Under the pieces are notes generated by a model. The model was given only the letters and a program-made list of their open reading frames with translations. It was not told the origin of the DNA and searched no databases. Below are positions 42,609-50,110 of a DNA stretch of 64,000 nucleotides, one piece after another. The position numbers and the translations under genes were made by a program. The stretch comes from Duganella sp. SG902 (GTDB lineage: Bacteria; Pseudomonadota; Gammaproteobacteria; Burkholderiales; Burkholderiaceae_D). How positions within the stretch are numbered: position 1 is the first letter of the stretch; each line of letters opens with the position of its first letter. The stretch is taken from the NCBI RefSeq assembly GCF_013376005.1, contig NZ_JABMJK010000006.1:124001-188000 (forward strand), read 5' to 3'.

Positions 42609-43415
42609 TCAGTGGGCTAATTTCCTGACCACCAAGCGCGTGAGGGCGGTTGGTGTGATGCGCGTCGCCAGCGACAGCAGGCTCGCCTGCGGCCCCACCG
42701 TCCAGTGGGTCTTGTGGATCAGGCGACGGGTGGTGGCGCAGCGCCACACCTTGGCGGCGACGTCGGCCGGCGCCAAACGGATGCCCAGCGATTTCGCGCT
42801 GGGCAGACGCTCGAAGCTGGCCGCCATCGCGCTGCTGACAAAGCTGGGCCAGATGTCGCTGACACGGATGCCGTAGCGGCTCCATTCCAGGTCCAGCCCC
42901 TCGGTGAAGCCGCGTACCGCGAACTTGGTGGCCGAATAGGTCACCAGATCGGGCTGGCCATAGATCGCGGTGGCCGACGCCATGTTGATCACGCGCGCGC
43001 CCGGCGTTTGCCGCAGATAGTCCAGCGCGCGGTGGCAGCCGATCAGGATGCTGGCGACATTCACGTCGAGCATGGCGAAGTGGCGCTTGAGCGGGACGCT
43101 TTCAAACGCCCCGGCGGTCAGGATGCCGGCATTGTTCAACAGCACGTCCAGGCGCTTCCCGCTCCGCCGCCAAAAGTCCGCCAGCGCCAGCTCCCAGGCC
43201 TCGGGATCGCTGACATCGAGCGCGCCACAGGCCGTGTTGCCCTCACCCAAAGCCGCGGCGACCTCCCTCACGCCGTCCGCGTTCACGTCGTACAGGCCGA
43301 CAAACCAGCCTTGCCGGGCAAACAGTTCGGCGCACGCGCGGCCGATGCCGGAGGCGGCGCCGGTGATGAAGATGGCGGGCCGTCCCATGGGGTCCTGCAC
43401 GTGGGGCTTATTCAT
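42609..43415 (-). CDS. SDR family oxidoreductase
   Basis: 268 residues with TGAASGIG, NNAG, Ser in NMASA and a catalytic YSATK. The C-terminal extension (about 230-268, ending LVVRKLAH) is typical of the group of SDRs found with acyl-CoA synthetases. It starts 8 bases inside the AMP-ligase gene end. Expected to oxidise an alcohol intermediate; unproven. Confidence 0.85.
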   Translation of the reverse strand: MNKPHVQDPMGRPAIFITGAASGIGRACAELFARQGWFVGLYDVNADGVREVAAALGEGNTACGALDVSDPEAWELALADFWRRSGKRLDVLLNNAGILTAGAFESVPLKRHFAMLDVNVASILIGCHRALDYLRQTPGARVINMASATAIYGQPDLVTYSATKFAVRGFTEGLDLEWSRYGIRVSDIWPSFVSSAMAASFERLPSAKSLGIRLAPADVAAKVWRCATTRRLIHKTHWTVGPQASLLSLATRITPTALTRLVVRKLAH

Positions 43416-44880
43416 ATTGTGCTTTCAACCTGGCGCGCAGTTTGGGTTTATCGATCTTGCCCATGGCGTTCTTGGGCAGGCTGTCGAGCAGGTGGATGGC
43501 GACCGGCCGCTTGTAGCGCGTCAGCCGTTCGGCGCAATGCGCGTCCAGCTCTTCCACGGTCGCATGCAGGTCCTGGCGGCAGGCCACATACGCGACCACG
43601 ATCTCGCCCAGCGTGTCGTGCGGCGCGCCGATGACCGCCGATTCCTGCACGGCCGGGAATGCGTTCAGCACATCCTCGATCTCCTTGGGATAGATATTCT
43701 CGCCGCCACGAATGATCATTTCCTTCAGGCGGCCAACGATGGACAGGTAGCCATCGGCATCGATACGCCCGAGGTCGCCCGTGCGCAGCCAGCCGTTGAC
43801 CAGCGTCTTCGCCGTTTCGTCGGGCTTGCCCAGGTAGCCACGCATGACGTTGGGGCCCTGCACCAGCACCTCGCCGATGACGCCGGCGGGCAGATGGCGG
43901 CCTGTCACATCGGCGATGGCGACGCGCTGGCCCGGGAACGGCAGCCCGACGGTGCCCGCCTTGCGGACGCCGTTGAATGGATTGATGGTGGAGCCGCAGG
44001 TCCCTTCCGACAAGCCATAGCCCTCCACCACCGGGAAGCCAAAGCGGGCCTCGAAGCCCGCCAGCAGACCGGCGGGCGCCGGCGCCGCGCCGCACACGCC
44101 GAAGCGCAGGCTCGATGTATCCGGCTTGATGTGTTCCGGCAAGGCGTGCAGCATGGCGTAGATGGTCGGCACGGCGGAGAAGTACGACGGCCGCAGACGT
44201 TCGACATCGGTGAAGAAGGTTTCAATATCGAAGCGCGCGCGGATGGTGACCTGGCTGCCGGCGGCGAGCGGCATCAGGATGCTGACCACGATGCCGTTCA
44301 CATGGAACAGCGGCAGCACCAGCAGGCAATGATCGGCCGGCGTGATCTGGGTGGCGTGGCGCGCCATGTCGGTCATCGCGTCGATGTTGGCGTGATCGAG
44401 CATCACGCCCTTGGGCAAGCCGGTGGTGCCGCTGGTATAGATCAGCAGCGCCAGCGCGGAGGGATCCTCGACCGTCGGCCCGCGATAGTGGGCGCCAAAC
44501 TGGACGTCGCCGCGCAGCGCGCCGGCCGGCAAGGTCTGGACCTGTCCGGCAACCGGCGCCCCGCTGGTGTTGATCAGCAACCTGGCGTTCGAATCGCTGA
44601 GCTGATGGGCCGCTTCCTGGGCCGTGAGGTTGGGATTGAGCGGCGTGACCGCCGCCCCCAGGCGCCATGCGGCAAACATCGCCACCACAAACTCCACCTG
44701 GTTGGGCAGCATGATGGCCACCACGTCGCCACGGCCGATGCCGATCTCGGAAAAGATACCGGCCGCCGTCAACACCCGGTCGTGGAACTGCCGGTTGGTC
44801 AGGCTGGCGCCGGCGTCGGCCAGGCATGGCGCATCGGGCGCCTGGGTGGCGCGCCGGTCGGGCAAACTTGAAAATCGCAT
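43408..44880 (-). CDS. Acyl-CoA synthetase/AMP-ligase family protein
   Basis: 490 residues. P-loop-like A3 motif YTSGTTGLPKG (148-158), A5 block (VEGYGLSEGT), A7 (RTGDLGRID), A8 (GRLKEMIIRGGENIYPKEIE) and the catalytic Lys in PKNAMGKIDK near the C-terminus. It would activate a carboxylic acid as CoA thioester with ATP. Substrate size is unknown; neighbours suggest a fatty or terpenoid acid. Confidence 0.85.
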   Translation of the reverse strand: MRFSSLPDRRATQAPDAPCLADAGASLTNRQFHDRVLTAAGIFSEIGIGRGDVVAIMLPNQVEFVVAMFAAWRLGAAVTPLNPNLTAQEAAHQLSDSNARLLINTSGAPVAGQVQTLPAGALRGDVQFGAHYRGPTVEDPSALALLIYTSGTTGLPKGVMLDHANIDAMTDMARHATQITPADHCLLVLPLFHVNGIVVSILMPLAAGSQVTIRARFDIETFFTDVERLRPSYFSAVPTIYAMLHALPEHIKPDTSSLRFGVCGAAPAPAGLLAGFEARFGFPVVEGYGLSEGTCGSTINPFNGVRKAGTVGLPFPGQRVAIADVTGRHLPAGVIGEVLVQGPNVMRGYLGKPDETAKTLVNGWLRTGDLGRIDADGYLSIVGRLKEMIIRGGENIYPKEIEDVLNAFPAVQESAVIGAPHDTLGEIVVAYVACRQDLHATVEELDAHCAERLTRYKRPVAIHLLDSLPKNAMGKIDKPKLRARLKAQYE

Positions 44881-44916
44881 TTTTCTGTCTCCAATAATTG
44901 TGATTCGGCGCCGGGA

Positions 44917-45831
44917 CTAGGGATGCAGGTGGCGTTTCAGAAATTCGGTCTGGTCGGTTACGGCCTCCTCGAAGTGATTCCCCAGGTAAAAGTCAAAATG
45001 GCCGCAGTCGTACACCTTGGTCTCGCCGCGCGGGGCGCGCGCCGCCATCGCGATGGTGCGTTCGGGCGGCGTCACCGTGTCGGTGCGGCTCACGCAGAAC
45101 AGGATCGGGAACCGCACCTTGGCCGCGCGCCGCCCGGGACGGTAGCTGATGATCTCCGGGATCACCCTGGCGGCGACGTGGTTGACGAAGCGCATGCCCT
45201 TGGGCATCAGGGCCTGATAGCCCGGCAAGGCGTCGTGGGCATTCATCAGCGCCGGCCGCCCAGGCAGGGCCGCGATCGGCACCATGACCGGTTCCCGCCC
45301 GAACAGGCGCGCGGCGAAGTCGCGCATGACCGTCGGGGTGATCCGCAAGGAGGCGCGCAAGCCCAACGCGGCGGCCGACTCCAGGCCGTCGGTGAACGGA
45401 CACTGGCTGATGGCGGCCTTCAGTTCCGGATGCCGGCTGGCCACTTCGATCGCGTGGCCGCCGCCGAAGGAACTGCCCCAGATCGCCACGCGGCCGCCAT
45501 CGACCTCGGGGCAGGACTTGACGAAGTCGAGGGCAGCATCCCAATCGGCCAGCTGACGCCTCACCGACATCAACTGGCGCGGCGTGCCGCCGCTGTCGCC
45601 AAAATAGCGGTAGGTGAACGCCAGTGTCGCGATGCCGGCGGCGGCGAAGCGTTCCGAATACGCATCCAGACGCATTTCGCGCACCGCGCCCAATCCATGC
45701 CCCAGCACCACGACCGGCGGCTGGACCACGCCGACCGGCAGGTAGAGCCAGGCCGAGCAATACGCCTCGCCCGACATGAAGCGAATACTGCGGCGGGTGA
45801 ATTTGTATGGGGGAGTCAACATGGCGTTCAT
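44917..45831 (-). CDS. Alpha/beta hydrolase (dienelactone hydrolase-like)
   Basis: 304 residues with nucleophile Ser121 (GSSFGG), oxyanion HGLG and a His near the end (DCGHFDFYLG). No signal peptide. It begins in a 4-base overlap with the crotonase gene, so it is co-translated. It may open a lactone or cleave a thioester or ester in the pathway; not proven. Confidence 0.8.
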   Translation of the reverse strand: MNAMLTPPYKFTRRSIRFMSGEAYCSAWLYLPVGVVQPPVVVLGHGLGAVREMRLDAYSERFAAAGIATLAFTYRYFGDSGGTPRQLMSVRRQLADWDAALDFVKSCPEVDGGRVAIWGSSFGGGHAIEVASRHPELKAAISQCPFTDGLESAAALGLRASLRITPTVMRDFAARLFGREPVMVPIAALPGRPALMNAHDALPGYQALMPKGMRFVNHVAARVIPEIISYRPGRRAAKVRFPILFCVSRTDTVTPPERTIAMAARAPRGETKVYDCGHFDFYLGNHFEEAVTDQTEFLKRHLHP

Positions 45832-46802
45832 TTGCCGCCCCGCGTGCTGTTCATGGGGAAACGGCCGCCCTGCAACGCCTCGGCGAAAATGGCCGGCTCG
45901 TACAAGGGCAAGTCGCCCTCGCGCGCGGTCCGGTCCATGTATTCGAGCATCAGCGACTGCGAGGTGCCGCCGGACAGCGCGGACATGAACTCGGTCCTTT
46001 CCACATGCAGCCCGTCCTCCAGCGACATCGAGCCGCCGACGTAGACCGCGCGCTTGATGGCGCGGATGGCCTCGCGCGGACGCGCGCCCAGATACTGCGC
46101 CAGCGCCAACGCGCGCTCGATCAGTTGATCCGGCGCGACCACCTCGTCGACCAGGCCGATCTCAAGAGCGCGTGCGGGCGCGGCCGGCCGCCCTTCAAGC
46201 ATCATCATCAAGGCGCGGTGGGCGCCCACCAGGCGAGTCAACCGCTGCGTGCCGCCGCCGCCCGGCGGTATGCCCAGCAAGACTTCCGGCTGGCCGATGA
46301 AGAAGTCGCCGTCTGCCATCAGCCGCACGTCGCAAGCCTGGGCCAGCTCGCTGCCCAGGCCCAGCGCCGAACCATTCAACGCGGCGATGAACAGCACGCC
46401 GCAGCGGTTCATGCGCATGAAGGTCGCATGCAACTCGTCCAGCTGCATGGCGCCGCCCAGCGGTGTGAACGCGGCGATCGGAGCCACCAGCGGCATGCGT
46501 CGCACGCCGGCTGCAGCGTGCGCCACCGCCGACGTCATGCCGCGCGCGATCGACGGGATGGTGGTGCCGCCTTCCTGCAGCCATTGCACGTCGGCGTGGC
46601 CGATGAAGCGGCCGGGATGGGTTCCGGTGAGCACCACGGCCTTGACTTCGGGATCGGCCTCCACTTCGGCGACCAGTTCCGCCAATGCCTCGGCCATCGC
46701 CAGCCCCATCACCCCTTGCGGGCCGCCATCCAGCCACACCACCAGCACCGGGCCTTGGCGCTGTGATGTCAGCCCGCCCGCTCGAACCTGTTTCTTGTTC
46801 AT
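45828..46802 (-). CDS. Enoyl-CoA hydratase/isomerase family protein
   Basis: 324 residues. Crotonase fold with ALGLGSELAQACDVRL, the oxyanion and catalytic Glu region, and GQPEVLLGIPPGGGGTQRL, another Glu-bearing motif. Both glutamates typical of hydratases are kept. It is longer than the usual 260 residues, with an extended C-terminus. First gene of the six-gene operon, 36 bases downstream of a double operator. Confidence 0.85.
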   Translation of the reverse strand: MNKKQVRAGGLTSQRQGPVLVVWLDGGPQGVMGLAMAEALAELVAEVEADPEVKAVVLTGTHPGRFIGHADVQWLQEGGTTIPSIARGMTSAVAHAAAGVRRMPLVAPIAAFTPLGGAMQLDELHATFMRMNRCGVLFIAALNGSALGLGSELAQACDVRLMADGDFFIGQPEVLLGIPPGGGGTQRLTRLVGAHRALMMMLEGRPAAPARALEIGLVDEVVAPDQLIERALALAQYLGARPREAIRAIKRAVYVGGSMSLEDGLHVERTEFMSALSGGTSQSLMLEYMDRTAREGDLPLYEPAIFAEALQGGRFPMNSTRGGK

Positions 46803-46837
46803 ACCTTGATCTCCTTTTGTCGCATATTCGCGGCGTT

Positions 46838-46874
46838 AATAACAGTGTTATGGATTAACCATAACACTGTTATT
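46838..46874. promoter_or_regulatory. Double palindromic operator for the adjacent TetR
   Basis: AATAACAGTGTTATGG and CCATAACACTGTTATT are perfect 16-base inverted arms with a 5-base spacer. Each arm contains its own palindrome ATAACA-N-TGTTAT (46839-46851, 46861-46873). A closely related copy lies at 47646-47658. The double site sits 36 bases before the crotonase start. Confidence 0.75.
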
Positions 46875-46924
46875 TAAGGATTTCAAGGAAGAACTGACGG
46901 CGCCGGCCGGCGCCCGGCGATTTG

Positions 46925-47626
46925 CTACACGGCGCGCGAGGTTTTGTTGTTTTGAATGGCGGCCCACGTGGCGTGGGCGGCGGCCGTTGACGCCTCGGCT
47001 TGCGCCCGCTTGGCGCCCAGGCCGACCACCAGGTTGACGCACATCGGTGTCAGCACCTCTGTCTCGGCGTCGGACACGCCGGCGAAATGGCCGCCCAGAT
47101 CGAGCATGATGAAGCCATGCAGCGCACTCCAGAATTGCAGCGCGAGCAGGCCGGGCTCCGCCTGCCGCACGGCTTTGCATTGCACCAGCCGCTCGCAACC
47201 GCGCAACAGGAAGGCATAGGCGGCAAGGAAGGAAGCGGACTGTCCGCTCAGGACGGGTTCGGCGGTGCCGCGTGTGGGACTGTAGCGGCCATGAATCGAC
47301 AGGCCGAACATCAAATCGTACAAGTGCGGGTTGCGCCGCGCGAAATCATGGCAAGCGAGCGCCATGGCGCACAGGTCCGCCATCGGATCGTCCGATGGCG
47401 GCAGCCGGCCAAACACCGAGGCCTGGCGGTTGAAGCCCTCATCGGCCACCGCCTGCAGCAGCTCCGGGACGCCGCCAAAATAGGTGTACACGCCCATGGT
47501 GGAAAGCTGCGCCTCGGTCGCCACCGAGCGCGCCTTGACTTCGGATGGCCCGCTCTTGGCAAGCAGGCGGATGGTGGCTTCGACCAGGCGGGTGCGCGGG
47601 TCGGAGAGGGAATCGTCAGCGGGCAT
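46925..47626 (-). CDS. TetR family repressor of the lipid-type operon
   Basis: 233 residues from the ATG at 47626 (the longer open frame upstream has no support). HTH: SVATEAQLSTMGVYTYFGGVPELL. Large C-terminal ligand domain of the WHG/TetR type. It lies upstream of the operon it presumably represses, on the same strand, with matching operators in front of both it and the operon. The ligand is likely an acyl-CoA or pathway compound (inferred). Confidence 0.8.
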   Translation of the reverse strand: MPADDSLSDPRTRLVEATIRLLAKSGPSEVKARSVATEAQLSTMGVYTYFGGVPELLQAVADEGFNRQASVFGRLPPSDDPMADLCAMALACHDFARRNPHLYDLMFGLSIHGRYSPTRGTAEPVLSGQSASFLAAYAFLLRGCERLVQCKAVRQAEPGLLALQFWSALHGFIMLDLGGHFAGVSDAETEVLTPMCVNLVVGLGAKRAQAEASTAAAHATWAAIQNNKTSRAV

Positions 47627-47645
47627 AATCGGTCGGTGCAGGGCT

Positions 47646-47658
47646 ATAACAGCGTTAT
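47646..47658. promoter_or_regulatory. Autoregulatory TetR operator
   Basis: ATAACAGCGTTAT matches the 13-base half-operator ATAACA-N-TGTTAT with one substitution. It lies 20 bases upstream of the TetR start at 47626, suggesting negative autoregulation. Confidence 0.6.
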
Positions 47659-47694
47659 TATAGCACCGCACGTTAACCGCCCGGCCTTGCCGCC

Positions 47695-48156
47695 CTACTC
47701 CTGCCGCACCCAGGTCTGCGAGCGCCCCAGCAGGGGCATGCCGATATAGCCGCGCACGCTGAGCTTCTTGCCGCCGTCGATCAGCTGCAGCTTGCTTCGG
47801 TAGACCTTGCCGTTGTCCGGGTCCAGGATCTGGCCGCCGGCGTAGGCGTCGCCGTCCTTCTTCAGCTCGCTCAGAATCACCAGGCCGACGATAGGCGCAT
47901 CCTTGTTTTCGCCCTCGCATTTTTCGCACTTCGGATTCTGGCTTTCGCCAGGCGCGGGAAAGACCTTCTCGATCTTGCCCTGAAGTGTGCCGGCCGACTC
48001 CGTGATGCGAATCAGCGCCCGTGGCTTGCCGGTGGCGTCATCGATGTTTTTCCATAGTCCGGCCGGGGAAGCGTCGTCGGCCCAGGCCGCCGGCCACGCC
48101 AGCACCGCACAGGCCAGCGCCACGGCGCCGGCGCGCCTTTGTCTAAAAGTCCGCAT
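47695..48156 (-). CDS. DUF2147 family periplasmic protein
   Basis: 153 residues with a signal peptide (AVALACAVLAWPAAWA). The body, ASPAGLWKNIDDATGKPRALIRI, and a mid GGQILDPDNGKVYRSKLQL segment with SVRGYIG near the end match DUF2147, small beta-barrel-like secreted proteins of unknown function. Two CxxC-spaced Cys (CEKC) may bind metal or form a disulfide. The ATG at 48156 is preferred since it gives the leader. It lies 34 bases after the quinone oxidoreductase gene. Confidence 0.8.
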   Translation of the reverse strand: MRTFRQRRAGAVALACAVLAWPAAWADDASPAGLWKNIDDATGKPRALIRITESAGTLQGKIEKVFPAPGESQNPKCEKCEGENKDAPIVGLVILSELKKDGDAYAGGQILDPDNGKVYRSKLQLIDGGKKLSVRGYIGMPLLGRSQTWVRQE

Positions 48157-48190
48157 TGCATTGTCTCCTTTTTGGAAATAGGCCCCGTCT

Positions 48191-49198
48191 TCAGGGCTTG
48201 ACCATCTGAACAACCACCTTGCCTTTGGCGCGCCCCTGTTGGAGGTATGCCAACCCCTCCTTCGCATCCGCGAAGGCGAAGACCTTGTCGACCACCGGCC
48301 GGATGCGCGAAGACTCCAGCAGCTCGCCAATCTTGCCCAGTTGACGCCCGTCGGGACGGACGAACATGAAGGAATATCGGGCGCTGCGTTTTTGCGCCAG
48401 ACGGATGATCTTGCGGCTTAACAGGCCGAACACGAACTTCATCAGGAAATTCATGCCGCGCGCGCGCGCAAAGGCCGCATCCGGTGGACCGACGAGCGAA
48501 ACGAGGCTGCTGCCGGGCTTCACGATCTGCATTGCTTTTTCCAGCCCATCGCCGCCCACCGTGCCCAGCACGGCGTCGTAGCCACGCAGCGTTTTTTCAA
48601 ATTCCTGCGTTTTGTAATCGACCACCTCATCCGCGCCCAGGCCGCGCACAAACTCGACATTGCCGGTGCTGGTGGTGGTGCCCACCTTGGCGCCAAGTTG
48701 CTTGGCCAGCTGGATGGCGAAGGTGCCGATGCCGCCAGAACCTGCGGGCACGAACACCTTTTGCCCTGGCTGCAGCTGCGCGCGCTCAGTGAGCGCCTGC
48801 CACGAGGTGAGCCCCACCATCGGAATCGATGCCGCCTGCACGAAATCCAGATTGGCGGGCTTGTGGGCGGCGACACGCTCGGGCACGGCCGCATACTCGG
48901 CCAGCGAGCCGACACCCAGGTCGAACAAGCTGGCGAACACCGCGTCGCCGACCTTGAAGCGGTTCACGCGGCTGCCGACCTCGACCACCACGCCCGCCAG
49001 GTCGCTGCCCATCGTCGCCGGCAGATCGAACTTGAGGATGGGCTTGAACGCGCCCTTCGCAATCATGTTGTCGACTGGATTGAGGCCGGCGGCATGCACC
49101 TGCACCAGAATCTCATCGGCCTTGATGGTGGGCCGGGGAACATCGGCAAAGGCGAGCGCATCGATGCCGCCATAGCGTTTCAGGACAAGTGCTTTCAT
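48191..49198 (-). CDS. NAD(P)-dependent medium-chain oxidoreductase
   Basis: 335 residues, zinc-free MDR of the quinone oxidoreductase type. GLNPVDNMIAKG, MGSDLAGVVVEVG and the nucleotide motif VPAGSGGIGTFAIQLAKQ are present. Start at 49198. It follows the TetR gene but is separated from it by a terminator at 49226-49253, so it likely has its own promoter with an ATATG-type operator. Substrate unknown. Confidence 0.85.
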   Translation of the reverse strand: MKALVLKRYGGIDALAFADVPRPTIKADEILVQVHAAGLNPVDNMIAKGAFKPILKFDLPATMGSDLAGVVVEVGSRVNRFKVGDAVFASLFDLGVGSLAEYAAVPERVAAHKPANLDFVQAASIPMVGLTSWQALTERAQLQPGQKVFVPAGSGGIGTFAIQLAKQLGAKVGTTTSTGNVEFVRGLGADEVVDYKTQEFEKTLRGYDAVLGTVGGDGLEKAMQIVKPGSSLVSLVGPPDAAFARARGMNFLMKFVFGLLSRKIIRLAQKRSARYSFMFVRPDGRQLGKIGELLESSRIRPVVDKVFAFADAKEGLAYLQQGRAKGKVVVQMVKP

Positions 49199-49212
49199 AA
49201 TATTACGCCCAT

Positions 49213-49224
49213 CATATTTATATG
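49213..49224. promoter_or_regulatory. Candidate operator of the quinone oxidoreductase gene
   Basis: CATAT-TT-ATATG is a palindrome 15 bases before the start at 49198. Read on the minus strand, the sequence is TAAATATGATGGG, whose AAATATGATG core is identical to the operator arms upstream of the OYE operon at 35719. Confidence 0.5.
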
Positions 49225-49225
49225 T

Positions 49226-49253
49226 AAAAAAAACCGCCCTCACTGCGGGGCGG
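49226..49253 (-). terminator. Rho-independent terminator at the end of the TetR gene
   Basis: On the minus strand CCGCCC and GGGCGG form a stem with an 8-base loop, followed by eight T. The stem begins within the last codons of the TetR gene and spans its stop at 49240-49242, so termination would occur directly at the gene end. Confidence 0.75.
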
Positions 49254-49836
49254 GCGCGAACTGCTTCATGGTCGCTTCGCACATCGCCTTGGACAAGCGT
49301 GGATCATCGACGGCGCGCGCCATGACCGTGGTGCCAATCAGGGCGCACACCAGGGCCATCGCCTGCTCATGCGCCTTGGGCTGCCCCCAATCGGGCATCT
49401 GGCGCGCGAACACGTCAATCATTTCCTTGATGTGTATGGTCGCGGCGCGGCGCACTGCCGGGGACTGCCGGGGCATCTCCGAGCCCAGCGCCGACACCGG
49501 GCAACCGGTCTCGATGGCGGCAATATGCTCGGGCGCCAGATACGCCTGCATCATCGCCTGCACGGCCTCACCGGGGGGCGCGGCGGCGGCCACGCGTGCC
49601 GCCAGCGCGACCGACTCCATGCCGGCGCGGTCGGCGGCTTCCGCCAGCAGCGCGTCACGCGATTCGAAATGCGCGTAGAACCCGCCGTGCGTCAGCCCCG
49701 CCTCCTTCATGATGTCCGCCACGCCGGTGCCGTCATAGCCGCTGCGGCGGATGGCGCGCGAGGCCACCTCCACGATACGTTCGTGGGTGAGTTCCTTGCG
49801 GCTGGCGGGCTTGCGATGTGGAGTTTTGGTCTGCAT
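49240..49836 (-). CDS. TetR family transcriptional regulator
   Basis: 198 residues from the ATG at 49836. HTH includes VADIMKEAGLTHGGFYAHFESRDALLAEA, typical of the AcrR/NemR-like type where Cys residues respond to electrophiles; here Cys occurs in TGCPVSALG. Upstream, ATATGATGATG repeats the operator core seen before its neighbour and before the OYE operon. It likely represses the quinone oxidoreductase; a link to the OYE operon is inferred. Confidence 0.8.
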   Translation of the reverse strand: MQTKTPHRKPASRKELTHERIVEVASRAIRRSGYDGTGVADIMKEAGLTHGGFYAHFESRDALLAEAADRAGMESVALAARVAAAAPPGEAVQAMMQAYLAPEHIAAIETGCPVSALGSEMPRQSPAVRRAATIHIKEMIDVFARQMPDWGQPKAHEQAMALVCALIGTTVMARAVDDPRLSKAMCEATMKQFAPAPQ

Positions 49837-50002
49837 GATCATCATCATATACCAATTTCGCCCGGCGTGCACGCCATGCGCCAGGCAGCGGACACCGACT
49901 TGCTGCAAGCGGTACGGGTACATCAGCACAACACTCAGGTGCATGAATGCACCAATCGCTCTGCGCGCCGACCGGATGGCGCGGGCTGGCGAGTCATTGC
50001 TA

Positions 50003-50027
50003 TTGCAAAAATGCAAATTACTATAAT
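50003..50027 (+). promoter_or_regulatory. Catalase promoter region
   Basis: TTGCA-AAAA-TGCAA is a perfect inverted repeat (50003-50016) followed by TATAAT at 50022-50027. A -35-like TTGCTA sits at 49997. AT-rich composition contrasts with the surrounding DNA. The palindrome could be an operator. The whole gap 49837-50110 otherwise holds no gene. Confidence 0.45.
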
Positions 50028-50110
50028 TCCGATAGAAACAATAAAATTTACCTATTTATTGTCTGAAAAGTACATTGTCACTACCGCAATCAAAATGAAA
50101 GGACTTGAAA

